A stretch of 64,000 nt of DNA, from NCBI GenBank assembly GCA_018466975.1, contig JAENRS010000022.1, positions 620,001 through 684,000 on the forward strand, given 5' to 3'. The position numbers were made by a program, and so were the translations under genes. Shown here in pieces: positions 20,478-32,667 of the stretch. Origin of the DNA: Sparassis latifolia (lineage: Eukaryota > Basidiomycota > Agaricomycetes > Polyporales > Sparassidaceae). Every line of letters starts with the position of its first letter. Within the stretch, counting starts at the first letter, position 1. Under the pieces are notes generated by a model. That model was given only the letters and a program-made list of their open reading frames with translations, was not told where the DNA came from and searched no databases.

Positions 20478-21825
20478 TTAATAATTATCATAAAGCTCGT
20501 AAGCACTGATCATTCCGCCCGACTTTTCCTGCAGGCAACCTTCTTGATCTTCGTCGCCCTGTTTAGTATGAAGTGCATCCTTTGGAGGACTAGGGACCTT
20601 GCGCTCCAGCCCCTCGTCCGGACATTTGTAAGTCTGTACCACCTCGAGTCGACCTGACTGATGGTCTGGGAACGAGCGTAAGCGATTCCCAATCCCTTTT
20701 TGCATCGCGCGAGCCCACAATCTGAATTCGGTGATAACCTTAAGATGGGACTGTAGGTTGACTTTGAGTATGACCTCTACTCGTTTCTCGTGACTGCGAT
20801 TGCAGTAAACCACCAATTCGGAAAGCACTGTATCGAGAAGGTCCCAGACAGCGGTGGAATCGTCGATCACTTCTGCTATCGTAAACTGATCTGCTATCTT
20901 CAGCTCTATTTTCACCTCGGCCAGCTGAGGGAGATCAGCGTTACAAGCTGTGACCTGAGAGCGGCAGGCTTGAATCCACGCAGTGATGGGAAGAATCCAC
21001 ATTGTACCATCCTATGACCAATTTCAGCGACTGTAGCTGCGAAATTTGCGATAAATCCAGGTGATCCCTGGGGGCGATATGCAGTGGTGAAGATTCGCGA
21101 TATGACAATGTCAAACTCTTCAACTGCCTCCCGGCTCCCCGTAGCAAATCCCGAACGGCGATGCTCGACTCCGATGAATTCTTGTTCATGCTGAACCATG
21201 ATAAGTTCAGTTTCCTGACACGTAGTCTAAAAGGAGGGCGCGCTAGCCATGATGGACAAGAAGGCCCATCTATGCTTGAACTTAGCGTTAAGGTGTCAAT
21301 CTCAACGCAGGGAAGTGGTTCTGCGCGTCCCAATGATAACGCTTCGTGTCGAAAGCCAATGTCGAACAATCGTACGACATGAAGCTTGGGACATGCGAGG
21401 AGCAGTCGGCGTATACTGCGGTCATCATACCCTGTGAAAGACCAGACCTCGCTAGGCCCAACCACGCAGAAGTTTTCGATCTCTGGGAAGTAGGGAGAAG
21501 CGTCACTCCTGCAGTCAACCAATAATTGATCCCGCTTGCAGTTTCGCAAGGTCAGGCTCTCCACCCGACGGAGCTGCAGCAGGATGCGGAGCAAAAGACC
21601 AAATGGCCCTACTGCGCATGAATGTCCGTCGATAGTCACGTCGCGCACGTAGTGACAGATGACGGGAGATGCACTGATGATCTCCTCGAACGCTGTATAA
21701 CGATCCTTGGTCGAGATGACGATAGACCGTAACTTGTGGGCTCTCGACCTTGGAAGCCATGAACGGGATATGAGGCTGGATGCACTAAGGTCTTTAAGTT
21801 CGTCCTGTATGTTGTCGATGATCAT
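20478..21825 (-). pseudogene. F-box/LRR-type protein, copy 2 (frameshifted)
   Basis: The N-terminal frame (21825-20941) begins MIIDNIQDELKDLSASSL ... SWLPRSRAHKL and aligns with copy 1 from its residue 10. The preceding codons TPISD match the PPEIRD of copy 1 but have no ATG. Near 21000 the frame shifts by one base; the second frame (21002-20478: ITAWIQACRSQ, LAEVKIELKIA, EKRVEVILKVNLQSH) matches the copy 1 C-terminus (IARWIKAFHSQ, LTRVEIELKIE, KRRIEVVFKVNLVHH). So one ancestral gene is now split. Its last 40 residues differ from copy 1. Probably non-functional. Confidence 0.8.
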
Positions 21826-21839
21826 GTCGGAGATCGGGG

Positions 21840-22440
21840 TCTGTGCACTGCATTTTCCCCTGAGAGCGCTTTGAAGGTTTTCCTATTTCATCACATGAGC
21901 CGCTAAAGCGCATACGTGAGCGGCAGTGTTAAAATTTTATCTTACCATTCTCGTCTCATGGCTTTGATGTTGAAAGTTATTCCGAGGACGAGCTTCGCGA
22001 GGCTTGCGCAGTATCTACTCAGTGCCGAACCGGAGCCCAGAATTCATCAACAGCACGGCCACTCACATACCAGTGGCTTCATGTAGATTCATTCTACAGA
22101 TCAATGGCGCAGTATCGCCCTTTTATCACCTAAAAAAGCAATATTGAAGCACTTTCGCTTGCGTGGCGAAGCGGCACAGAATGTGACTGCGAGATCGGGT
22201 GACAGAAGTTTCGCCCTAAATTTGGCCAACACTGGGTCACACATCAGTCTTCTCGCTGTCACTATGGTCGTCTGTCTGGGCCGCCTACTCTGTTCTTTCG
22301 ATCTACACAGCCTGAAGGTTTACTGCGTTTGACTCTACGTGTGGTCTCGAGCTCTCACATCTGGGTCGGTCTAACGGTGGTGGATGGACTATGGAATTCA
22401 ACCCGTACTGGTGGCATCATTTCTTGAGAGTTATGGGCTG
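21840..22440. repeat. Segmental duplication flank, copy 2
   Basis: Upstream flank of F-box copy 2, matching 18840-19440 block by block; see that entry. Confidence 0.8.
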
Positions 22441-25400
22441 AGCGATCGGCAAGGTGATTGCTGGAAGAAGTGCGGCGCGCTTTGTGGCAGTGAGAGTGGG
22501 CGAAGGTTACACTCCGCTAAGCCAAGCTGAAATGTGAGTCGGTACCTCATAACGCGCTTATTGGACAACATGTTTTCGAAGTCTCTAACATCTCGGAATT
22601 CGGTACGCATGCTTCTCCAGCTTTGTTTCAGTGAACATCGTGTTCACCCTACTCGTTGTTGATTAACGGGATCGTTGGGGCTCTTCAGCGGTGACGACAT
22701 CTTAGTTATCTCGTTTCCGTCGTTTTGTCACCCCTTGGAGGCGCTCCACCAATTGGTTGTCATCTTGCTACATCTCAATGGCTTGATCATAGCTGGAATT
22801 GCCAGAACTCCGCGAATGCACAGATATAGGAGGCAAGTGAAGTAACTGCTACTTCGATCCTAGAATAGTGCGAATGCGACTGGAATGCGGGAGTTACTTA
22901 GTTAAGTTTCAGGGCGAATCGTTGTTCTTCATTTGTACACTGGCGATAGCAAGACTGAAACTCCGGAGTTTTCTGTCTAGGTTTCTGATGCGATGCATGA
23001 GATATTGCAGTCCCACGATATCTACTACCGCCTCCGAATGGTGGAAGTCAGTCCCGTGTAACATTATTCCTCCGTATCACTAATCTCGAATAATAGGTGA
23101 GTGGACGAGAAGTGCGATTCTGTAACTTCTCGTTCTATTAGTCCTTGGAGACGGTCATCACAGCATACTATCACCATTCAAGTCATTGCTACCGTTCTTG
23201 ACCGGTTTCGCGGGTGTACCCAGGAAGGAGGGAACCGTGCCAAAAGTAGCTGCCAATTCTAGATCTCTTCTCGAGAACCCCTCAAGATCGCTTCGCTGAC
23301 TTCGTGTGCGATTGCATACCCTTTCGAGGTGCGTCCGACTGTTCATCCTCAGCGTATCTGAGTGGTTGGCAAAACACTGATCAGTATTCTCAAGACACGT
23401 TTGAGAGTTCTTCCAGCGAAGAATCTCGGAACGATTCGCAGCGCGTAGTCCGAGTCCCTGTAACGCATGTGTATCCTTAGCGTGAAGCTCTTCGCGGCGA
23501 ATTGTCGTGCTTGCTACGCCACATCTTCTCAGATCCTCTGGCTCCAACGCCACATTGTCGCTCGTCTTCCCTTCGCCAACTCGGACCGTCTATACGCTGT
23601 GGTCTTACACTTTCGATGCAGTGTAATAGCTCCGAAGTGGATCCGAGCTACTTCCCGCATCGGGGTGCATTGCGTGCACCTTCGATTCTTGGGGAAGACT
23701 CTTCAGTACAAAATACTGCGTCAAATGCCCCCCGGGAGCTTTCGTCTTTGATCCGGTGGGGAGGACTCTTCAGCGCAAGATACCGCATTGAGTAATTTGC
23801 CCTCGGGAGCTTTAACCATTGTACTCCACGCCTTCCACGCCTTCCTGCACTGGAAACCAGCGTGAGCCCTGAGATCCCCTCAAGCAACAAGCAGTTGCCT
23901 ATGCGAGCCTTCGGAGTGCAAGTTCCATCGACTCGCGGAGTGTTCGTGGGTCACAAAGTGCATGTCTTGGCAAGCAGGTCCGCACACGGACACGCAGTGG
24001 GTCGGTTAATGGCTTTTGGCGAATGCATCTGGCTTATTCGTCTCCGGTACCGTTCGGCGTGTTGTTGACCGGGAAGACAGACTTGCTGCGGGTTCGCAAG
24101 GTAGTGTCAGCATCTCGATTGTCGGTACTTGGCTGTGATAGTTGAGATGCCACGACCCCGACCGTGTCTACTCAAGCGAGGACCATCCATCCTGTTATCT
24201 CTTTTTTCGTTGCCGTAACGTGCCAGATCTTGGTTTCCTCGATCCGCCCACTTGGATGAAGACTATTACTGATTTATCATGTTGACTTTCTCTATGAGGA
24301 TGTCGACATCTGTTCTCTGCCCCTGTGGCTCTGATTGTCGCGTGGAGAACGGCATTGCAGACAGCATCAGCTTACCTTGTTCCGCAATGCGTTCAGCCTG
24401 ACGAATCATCTACTTCGGTTTACCTCGTATAAGGCGATTAACGTTGTGGCGCGATATCGACGCGAGTGAATTCCACCATCGGTGCGCAATCACGCTATCT
24501 TCCACGCCTCGTTGACTTATTTGTTTGGGTCAGACTTCTCTCAGGCTGTAGCGCAAACGTCGCGTGTGAAGTCGTCTCATCTCAAGCCGCTGACTGCTTA
24601 ACAGCATGGCTTTAACGACGACCCTGCAGTTCACCAGAGACGAGATTATGGGCGCTCAAGGCTTACGATGTCGTTCCGTGTTTCGGCGCCTACGAAGGTC
24701 TTGTGGACTCGAATGATCTTCGCATTTGGTGTGCAATCACACCACATCTATCTTATCTATGGCGTTCCTGGAAGTTATTCCCGACTCAGAATTCGCAGCT
24801 GAGAACATGGTTGTTCAGCATGACGAACATGAGGTGCGATATCCTGTGATTGTTCCAGTCGAAACGGAAACTCTTTCGCCAGAGTGATTCGGCGATATGG
24901 AACGTGGTTCCGCCAACGTGGGCAGCATCCTACAATGTCTCATGCTCGGTGCGTGCGTCCTGGTGTTTTTCACGCTCCCGGTTGCTTCATCATTCGTTCT
25001 CTAGGACGCTATGGCTCTGAAGATTCAGGCGCTCACCGAGGACACAACGAAGACACAGCGACCCCCCGGTGTCCGGCTGTGGATGGATGGCCGGCTCGCG
25101 ACGACAGGCACGTCGCAGTCTAAAGTAGTGCAGGGAAGATACGTCAACTCGGGATCAGCATTTCCCAGCGTCGAGCGCAAACCACGCGCCATCTCCCGGG
25201 TCCTGGTCATCTGCAGGTGGCGTCCGGCTCGATGGTGCGCAAGTGACCTGTGCGATCGACGACAACTGCCTGTCTGGGACGCGCTGGCCTGTTTCTGCTG
25301 GTGGTGCGTGCGGTAGCTCCTGCCGCCGTTCTGCGCGATTACGTCTATCGATGCGCTGATTCTCGTACACGCTGCCTCGCGTCGTGCGAGAAGCTGGGAA

Positions 25401-25978
25401 GCCCAAACTCAAATTACTTGCCTAGTGCGGACGCGCTGCACGCCCTCTGCCCTCTGCGCTCAGGGCCGGCGAGAGTGCGCCCGCATCAGTCCGCGCATCG
25501 GCTGGACGTGTTGCACTACCGTAGGCTTCTGTCGACTCGGGCGAACCTAATCGTTCTCGTGCCACTGGGGCCCCTGCGATTGCGCCTTCGTGCTGGGCTG
25601 CGCCTTCTGCGTGGGCTGTGCCTTCTGCACTCTGACTGGCGTCGCTCCTTCGTACACGTCTATTTCGCGAGTCAGGTGCTGGTGCTTGTTTACTCTCGAG
25701 ACCAAGCTCCGGACGGGTGCTCGTTCGACGCCGTCTCACAGACGTCACAAGCTGAGTCCGGCCTACGTACGCATGGCCAGGAAGGTGAATGGCGCGCCGC
25801 TTGCGACACGTTTGACAATTGCCCACCATGGGGGGCGCCTGGTTACGGTTCGGTTTCAGCAGCCAAGTCGGGATGGGCCGAGCGCCATTTTGAATCGGAA
25901 AGACCTCGGGCACTGCACGAAACACCACAATGTATAGACATGTGTGTACGTCCAATTTTGGCCGGTCCCACGATGTAA
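22441..25978. other. Long stretch without a recognised gene
   Basis: Only short frames in all six registers, none with a known motif. A two-copy repeat lies at 23691-23813. Two passages near 24475 and 24730 share a loose 'gtgygcaatcac' core, perhaps a remnant of older duplication. The Arg/Cys-rich frame at 25250-25978 looks like GC-rich translation, not protein. Confidence 0.45.
23691..23813. repeat. Two-copy direct repeat of about 55 bp
   Basis: Copy 1 (23691-23743) and copy 2 (23758-23813) both run gggga(a/g)gactcttcag ... cgggagcttt, with several substitutions and a small indel. Confidence 0.7.
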
Positions 25979-26148
25979 GGGAGCAATATCATCCACTGGC
26001 ACTCGATTGAATGATTGAATTGTAATTCATGCAGCATTCGGAGCAAGTAGCGTTTAAGGGAGCAATGTCATCCACTGGCACTCGATTGAACGATTGAACG
26101 ATTGACTGAACTGTAATATCACGCAGCATTCGGAGCAAGTAGCATTTA
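25979..26148. repeat. Tandem duplication of about 77-91 bp
   Basis: Each copy begins gggagcaat(a/g)tcatccactgg and ends gcagcattcggagcaagtagc(a/g)tttaa. The second copy has an internal expansion of cgattgaa units, which explains its greater length. Confidence 0.85.
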
Positions 26149-29100
26149 ATCCACTGGTTAGAAACACAATCTACGGTATTGAACTTCGAGGTTCGAGCTT
26201 CACGTTCGTGCGCGTACGTGTACCCGCTTCTCCTGCTGATTAGTGCTTCGATGCGTCACGTGAGGCTCCCTTTTCTGTCGTTGCAGGTATATGCACTCGG
26301 GCGACCTTATCTCCACAACCATATTGTGCCATCTGTTGTATATAGACATTGAAACCGGTGAGTCGGTCTAGGTTTCTGTCATCCTCTAATTTATCCGAAG
26401 AAGCTCTGGCGGTCGGAGCTCCTGGAGATGTCTGCGTAAGCCACGCACGGCGCTCCCCTACGCATCGTTCGAATTCACCCTGCTCACCGCATGTCCGCAG
26501 TCATCCAATCCGCACCATCTGGTTCTTCGTGCGACCAGCAGCAGCACCTCAGGCCTCGGCGCCAATCGGCGTGACGCGTATGGGCATTTGTACGAGGAAG
26601 TCGGTAAGTTACTGCTTACGCGCTCACGAACCCTCGGCTGGAGTTCGATCCCAATGGGTCATCAGTCGTTCTTGGTCACTCTCCGATGTGCGGTCGCTGA
26701 CTTCACCGGTCCGCCCCCAGGTGCGAACTCCGAACATCTGCGCGGACTCGGGGACTCGGGGACTCTCCGCGCGGCTGTTCAAAGTAGCTGGCAGCACCAC
26801 TGTGTGGGGGGGGTGGGGGTTTCCTCGCGGTCCGTCTTCTCGCGCCCGCACGACCTCGCTGTTCACCGTTACAGAGCAAAGATCATATCGTTAGGCCCAT
26901 GGTCAAAAAATCGTGCGCAGGCGGCTTTTGGGCGGTCTGCAAAAAGAGCTCCCGATAGGTGGGACCTGCCGCTTACACCTGGGCGCGAGCGGCCCAGGCG
27001 GCGCGACTTGTGCACGGTGGCGCCACCACCCACCTGAATTACCGGCGCGTTTGATTTCGCAGTCCGCGCTGTGAACGGATTTTTTTGGAGGGGCCTATCG
27101 ATGTGATCTTTGCTGTAGCGGCAGCTGCTCTCCCCTCCTTTCTATCGTAGAAATGACGCTCGATCGTAGCTTACCAGCGATATCTCATGCGTCGCGCCCA
27201 GTTCGAGTCGCTGGCCCACCACGTTCGCTGCGCGGGCTCGGAGATGCTGCCATACACGATATGTCTTCTCGGGCTTGAAGCAGGCGCCACGATTTCACTG
27301 CAGGAGTTAGCCTGCAGTGTCGAAGGTCCTTTCCGTTCGCGCTCGGCCCATCATCGGCTTACCAGCTGCTTGCGACCGAACCGCGCGCAGAACGTGCAGG
27401 ACTTACAGCGCTTTGCATAATTGCGTGAAACTCGCGGATTTTTTTCCGCTATTTGGTCCGTGCAAACAAACCCATATCGAGAAGGTGGGGAGTTTGCCAG
27501 CCACCCGCGGCATTCAGGGCTCTCCTCGGCATTTGTCGTTTGGACTCCGCAACACTTTTCAGCCCGTCCCAGGGCCTCTGAACAGTATCATATGTGGCCT
27601 ACTCATTTTTCTTGTGAGGTTTTTGCACGACAAACGGTACTTTTGTTGCGAACTCTTGAGTGGGCAAGGGATCTCGTGACCGGCCTCGACCTGCCTCCTT
27701 CCGTTTATGGCTGTGTTTGCGCCAGCCAAATACTGCGATTTTTCCCGCGAGTTTCACGCAATTATGCAAAGCGCTGTAGTAGGACTCGCGCTGCGCAGTT
27801 AGAGTGTGCTATTACCGCGGCACGCGCACGCGCACGCGCACCGTCGAGTAAGCTCGCGCAGCTCCCACGTATTGACCTCGGGCCTTGCGCGGCGCGCGCA
27901 CTTGCGGCTATACCGTACGGGAGGCCCCGCCGCGATCGAATATTGAATGTGGGGGAGCCCAGCCCGTATTTTATCTAGCTCGCGCTGTATTGGAGCGGGT
28001 ATAAATATATAAATACGGGACGTCGTATAGACTATAGAGCACGCGGTGAAATGTGGAGCGGGGTAGCCCTGGGCCTTCTCGGGCTGCTGCTGCTGGGCAG
28101 GATCCGCGGGCTTCGCACGCAGGGTGTCGGGTGGGGGACCCGGGGCTCCGAATGGGAAGACGTACGTATGGTATGGTATGGTATGCGACGTGGACACTTC
28201 GACTCGACGTATACTTACGTCTGAATCGCTGTCAGGCCCGCGAGTAGCGAATTCGGAGTCGGGCGGGCGGCAGGTCACGGTACGCTGCTGCAGAGGCGTG
28301 GGCGTGGGCGCAGGGTCCCTCCTCCCTCGGCTAGGCCCCCCCACCCCCCTCCCCCCGTGCTGCGAGAGGCTGCCCCCGCGTGCGTACGTACAGACGCAGC
28401 GGTCCCTCCCTGGCTGGTGACCCCCTCATCTGACGGTGCGGTGCGCTAAGCCGCGAACGTCTAAGCCGCTCTTTTCTCTTTCTCGTCTCGCATGTCGACG
28501 GGAGCAGGAAGGCGTTGGCCAAGTGCACTTACATACTATGATAAACCGCTGATCGCGCGAGATCGAGTTCGGGTCATCGCGGCTTCGGAGTGTGCGCGCG
28601 GGACCCCGGGAGCGCGCGGTGGGCTGCGTGCTGCTACCGTCCTCCTGCGCACCTTCACTGTTGCGGTCCGGTGGCGTCTGGCGAGGGTAATAAGCTCGCG
28701 CAGGGTGTTGTTAAGTCGGCAGAGGCCCTGGTCCCGTGCGGAGGGGGTGTGCAGGATCCGCGCAACAACATCGGGCAGGTGCGACCGACAAATTGCCCCC
28801 GCGTGCGTAAGCAGCCAGGGGCTTCGTAGCGCTGCCGAGGTTCGCAGGGGGCTCAGGTTGGGCTCAGGATGGACATACGGGTAGGGCCGACAGGGAGTTG
28901 ATGCGAGCCCTATCTGATGTGAACGCACCGTGCCAGAATGTGGGGAATGAATGCAGGATACGGGCGCTGGGTGCATCTGAGAGGACAAATCTCCCGTTAG
29001 TCGTTCGAATTGCTCACGCGCGTTCCCTTCTCTCGGGGTCCATTTCGCGAGCGCAGGATAAGAACTAGTGCGTCGGTTCGTGCGGGCCCTCGTCTGTTTA

Positions 29101-29197
29101 TTCCTCCTTTTCCATTCCTTCCTCGATATACGTCCTGAGTTCCCCCCCCTTCGGCGCTGCGACCCCGATTTGATTCCGCGACGCTCCGACAACGACG
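26149..29197. other. GC-rich stretch without a recognised gene, ending in a 5' UTR
   Basis: No frame with recognisable protein. It contains an (CGCA)n-like run near 27823-27843 and a short ATGGT microsatellite near 28166-28180. The last 200 bp before 29198 are pyrimidine-rich (tcctccttttccattccttcctc) and look like the leader of the transcription factor gene. Minus-strand frames across 28536-29417 are basic low-complexity shadows. Confidence 0.45.
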
Positions 29198-30885
29198 ATG
29201 TACTCGCGGATCCAAATTGCGCCCGTCGTCGATCGGCGCGCGTTCGCCGCCGCGGACCAGTTGTACGGCGTCGAGGTTGCGGAGCAGGACTACCGCGGCG
29301 TCGCGTATCCGCAGTATGCGACGTCGAGCGCGGCGCGCTACGCGCAGTATGCGTATGCGGACGATGACCTGGACATCGACCTGTCGTCCCGGTTTGGGAA
29401 GCATGCAGAGGAGGCATTTGGACAGTTCATGCACGACACCGACAACGCGCTGTCGTCGCCGAGTGGGTGCATGCCGTTCGTGCACCACGCGGCGGAGTTC
29501 GCGGTCGACGGCACGCAGATCTCTGTGGACGTTTGTGGGATGAGAGCGGGACAGGTGCGTTGCTCAGCCCGATCGCTGGCACCTCATGCTGAGCTGACTT
29601 CTCGACGACGTGCAGTATGCGCCGCAGCAGGCCCACGTGAACGCGGCTTCGTACGCGGGGACATCGACGGAGTTTGCGGCGGGGCACGCGGCGTGCGTTC
29701 CCGCGGATCCTCGCCCCTACGGCTCGCAGGAGGTGGGTCCCGAGGTGGGTCGCGCGCCGTCGATCTCCGCGAGCACAGCGATTGAGGCTCCCCTCTGACA
29801 GCTTTCGCACGCCGACGCGGGCAGTCCGCCTTCGCCTTCGCGGTACGGCAGGGATCACCAGCCCGCCTACGTCATCGCCGGCACCCTCGCCCCACTCGCC
29901 CACTTCAAGCAGGAGCCCCAGGACGACCAGCCGATCGCCGCCTCCTGGCCCGTCTACGGCGGCGGCCCTCTCGCGCCGTCCTTCCCCGACAGCCCCGGCC
30001 TCGCCGTCCCCGCCGAAGACCAGTACGCCGCCGACCTCCAGTACGCCGACGCCGACTACGGCTATGACGACACCGCCCCGATCTCGCCCCTCAGCGACTC
30101 GGCCTACGGCGACAGCGAGGACCTCGACTTCGGCGCGCCCCTCCCCGTCGCCCTGCACCACCCCTCCCCCTTCCGCAGCTACACCCTCGCCGCCGCCATC
30201 ACCCCGCTCCCCGAGCCCGCCCCCAAGCACGAGCCGAAGCGCGCCGTCTCCCTCCCCGCCGCGACCCCGCAGCCAGCCGCCTCCGCCTCCACCCCGCCGT
30301 CCGCCGCCGCGCCGGCCCCCCGCCCGCGCGGCCGCCCGCGGAAGAAGCCCGTGGCGCAGGTGCACGCCGTCGGCTACCCGTACCCCGCCCCGCTCTCGCT
30401 CGACGAGCTCCCGCTCCCGGACCGCGAGGGCAAGCCCGGCCAGGCGCTCTTCCGGCTCACCACCACCGGCGGCCCGCGCGAGCCCCCGAAGAAGAAGCCG
30501 GTCATGGCCTGCCTGTTCTGCCGCGAGCGCAAGATCGCGTGTGGGCCGCCCGTCCCCGGCAGTGCCGAGCTGCGCTGCAAGTGCGTGCGCTTTTTTTTTG
30601 GTTGTGGTGCGGGTGCGCGTTGCTGACTGGCCTTCTTTTACTTTATTTTTTTTGCGGTGTTGCTGTAGCCAGTGCGCGCGCCGCTCGCTCCGGTGTGAGT
30701 ACCCGAAGGAGTCGCGCAGGGGACAGCACAAGCGCGGGCCCCGCGCCGCGCGCGTGCAGGCCCTCGCCGACGCGCACAGCAGCAGCGGCAGCAGCAGCAG
30801 CAACAGCAGCTCGGAGACGCTGCCCGACGTCTTCCCGCGCGCCGTGCCCATGGACGTCGAGTGGGGCCCCATCCGCTCCGCCTGA
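29198..30885 (+). CDS. Zn2Cys6 transcription factor with AT-hook
   Basis: Probable nuclear DNA-binding regulator. Exons 29198-29554, 29616-29732, 29802-30580 and 30669-30885 close in frame, giving about 489 residues. The start MYSRIQIAPVVDRRAF follows a pyrimidine-rich leader. The middle is Pro/Ala-rich with acidic patches, a likely activation region. An AT-hook (PRGRPRKKP) precedes the binuclear zinc cluster: CLFCRERKIAC, then RCNQCARRSLRC, six cysteines in the right spacing, with the last intron falling inside the cluster (phase 2, restoring Asn-Gln). A basic tail (KESRRGQHKRGPR) and a Ser run end the protein. The zinc cluster is C-terminal, whereas most fungal members have it at the N-terminus. 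Targets unknown. Confidence 0.9.
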
Positions 30886-32667
30886 CGCGCCCCGTCCCCG
30901 TCCCCCCGTGTCTGTCGTCGCGTTCGATGAGGCGTATATACCCTATACCCCCTTCCTGTTGTTCATATTTTGTTTTTGGCTTTCGCGTTGCGAGGCCGCC
31001 GCGCTGTGTGTAGCTTTTTTTTCCGGTTTGAAAGTCGCTGTCGATTGTCGATGCTGTACTGCTATTTTTTTCTTTTCGGCTACGTTTGTACGAATTCATG
31101 ATGTTTTTACGACCCCGACGCCACCCTTCCAGCTCGGCCGCGTGGCGCTCTGCAAATGCTCCAATGCTCCAATGCTCCAGCGTTCGAGCACGTGCGTCTT
31201 CCCGAGATCCTGGAGCTCGAGCGCCCCACCGTATCATTCAAATTGTGCGTCTCATACCCCACCTATAGGGCAGCGAGTCGAACGGCGAGATCCCGGACGC
31301 CCAGTGCTCAGATCGGATAACGCTCCTGCACGAGTTCATGAACCCCCACAGCGCGCCACCTTCAAGTATGCCCCGTCCCCCCCCCTCCGCCTTCGTGACG
31401 CATTCTGCAAGGTACGTTCCGTTCTGTTTCACGAGAATCAGAGCCCTCGATACCTCGAGCGTCTTTCCGCTAACCGCCCGACCCCTCCGCTTTCTCATCA
31501 AGCGCCGTGTCATGCCCGACTCCAAGAGATCCCCGGTGTGCGCAGACACGCCCAGATCGAAATGAATATAACCGTGCCGCATCATTCAAAATGCTCGCGT
31601 TCTCGTTCCTCTCGCCAAGCATCACCGCACCGCAAATCTGTCGCGCGCGGCGCCCATTCAGTAACTCGGTTTCACGTACTCGAGCGTCCTGCAGGAATTG
31701 ACGCGACTTTTCGGCCTGGGCCCCGGTGGACGTTTGAACCGGTGACGGCGTACACGCGATCCTCCCGCTGGCCGTTCATTTCACGTCCTCGAGCGAGCGA
31801 TCGGGTCGGTTAGCGCGCCCTCGAACCCGCTAATCCTTTGGTGCCGGTGACACAGCCTCGGTACATGAGAAACACACTCGCCCTCGCCGCTCGCTGAAAC
31901 AGCAGTGGCCCCCACCACATCACATCGCACGCGCGTCGCCCGGACGCACGTCGACGCCGTCACCCGTGCGCAGCCGCTAATCCGAGGCGGGCGCGCATCT
32001 CGGTGGGAGGGCGCTGCTAGGGAGGGCACTCGGAGGAAGGACGGAAGGGAAGACCGCGGGCGTGGGGCTTCGCGCCGCTTAGGCTGGTGCGAACTTGAAG
32101 CACGCTTCATGACGAAGGACTGCGAATTTTCGAAGTTTTCGCACTGCGTGGCAACGCGGAGGAGGACCCGCGGGACGATCAAACACGCACGCGACGAGCA
32201 CACGGGAGTCCAAGGGAAGAAAAGAAGGGACAGACGAAGGAGCGTTAGCCTCGATTATAGTGCCGCCACAGCGCGACGCCCTCGACGGTCTCGTCCCTCC
32301 ATCCCGTCCGCCACCCCACTGGAAGGCTGCTTACGAGCGTTACCACAAGTAAGGTGGTACGGCACGTTCCTGACGCGCTCTGGGAATAAGGTCGAGACAT
32401 AGCAATAGCAAACGGAAAAGGCTCTTGAGAGAAGGGGTGCTCGGGTAAGATGAGTTCAGTGAAGATTGCGCATGCAGGCATGGCGACGTATTCGTGCCCG
32501 TGGATGCTTGCAGTATGATCATGAGTGCTCGGAAACGGAACAGCCTCGATTGCGAACGATCGAGGTTACTACATAGATCTAGATCTCAGCAGGACCGCCA
32601 ACCGAAAAACTCAGGCTCGCCAATACACCTGGTCGCATCCTCAGGCTGAGGTATTATATCATCGACC
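30886..32667. other. Spacer with microsatellite and a gene fragment
   Basis: No intact gene. Three copies of 'atgctcca' lie at about 31156-31182. A fragment of an oxygenase 3' end lies at 32251-32313. The rest is unassigned and includes the upstream region of the kinase at 32668. Confidence 0.5.
32251..32313 (-). pseudogene. Fragment of a 2OG-Fe(II) oxygenase C-terminus
   Basis: The minus strand encodes WRDETVEGVALWRHYN, matching the end of the oxygenase at 33932 (VEEETVEGVVVRHYN). DNA similarity extends over about 60 bp, including ctc(g/a)attata(g/a)tgccgc. The upstream part of the gene is absent. With the intact copy it flanks the kinase gene in the same orientation, suggesting an old local duplication. 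Confidence 0.75.

Noticed and set aside
25250..25978. Plus-strand frame of 242 codons
   Set aside because: Arg/Cys/Leu-rich without motif or splice support; an antisense frame of similar length exists too, typical of GC-rich non-coding DNA.
28536..29417. Minus-strand basic frame of 293 codons
   Set aside because: Repetitive Arg/Thr/Ser content without motifs, opposite the leader and first exon of the Zn2Cys6 gene.
29427..30872. Long minus-strand frame of 481 codons
   Set aside because: It is antisense to the Zn2Cys6 gene, Gly/Arg-repetitive, and exists because the sense gene is very GC-rich. The plus strand has motifs and clean splicing.
31715..31745. Possible tRNA B-box (GGTTCAAAC on the minus strand)
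   Set aside because: No matching A-box, acceptor stem or cloverleaf could be laid out around it.
30539..31813. Plus-strand frame of 424 codons overlapping the Zn2Cys6 gene end
   Set aside because: It reads the last exon in the wrong frame and continues through non-coding DNA; composition is Arg/Ser/Pro low complexity.
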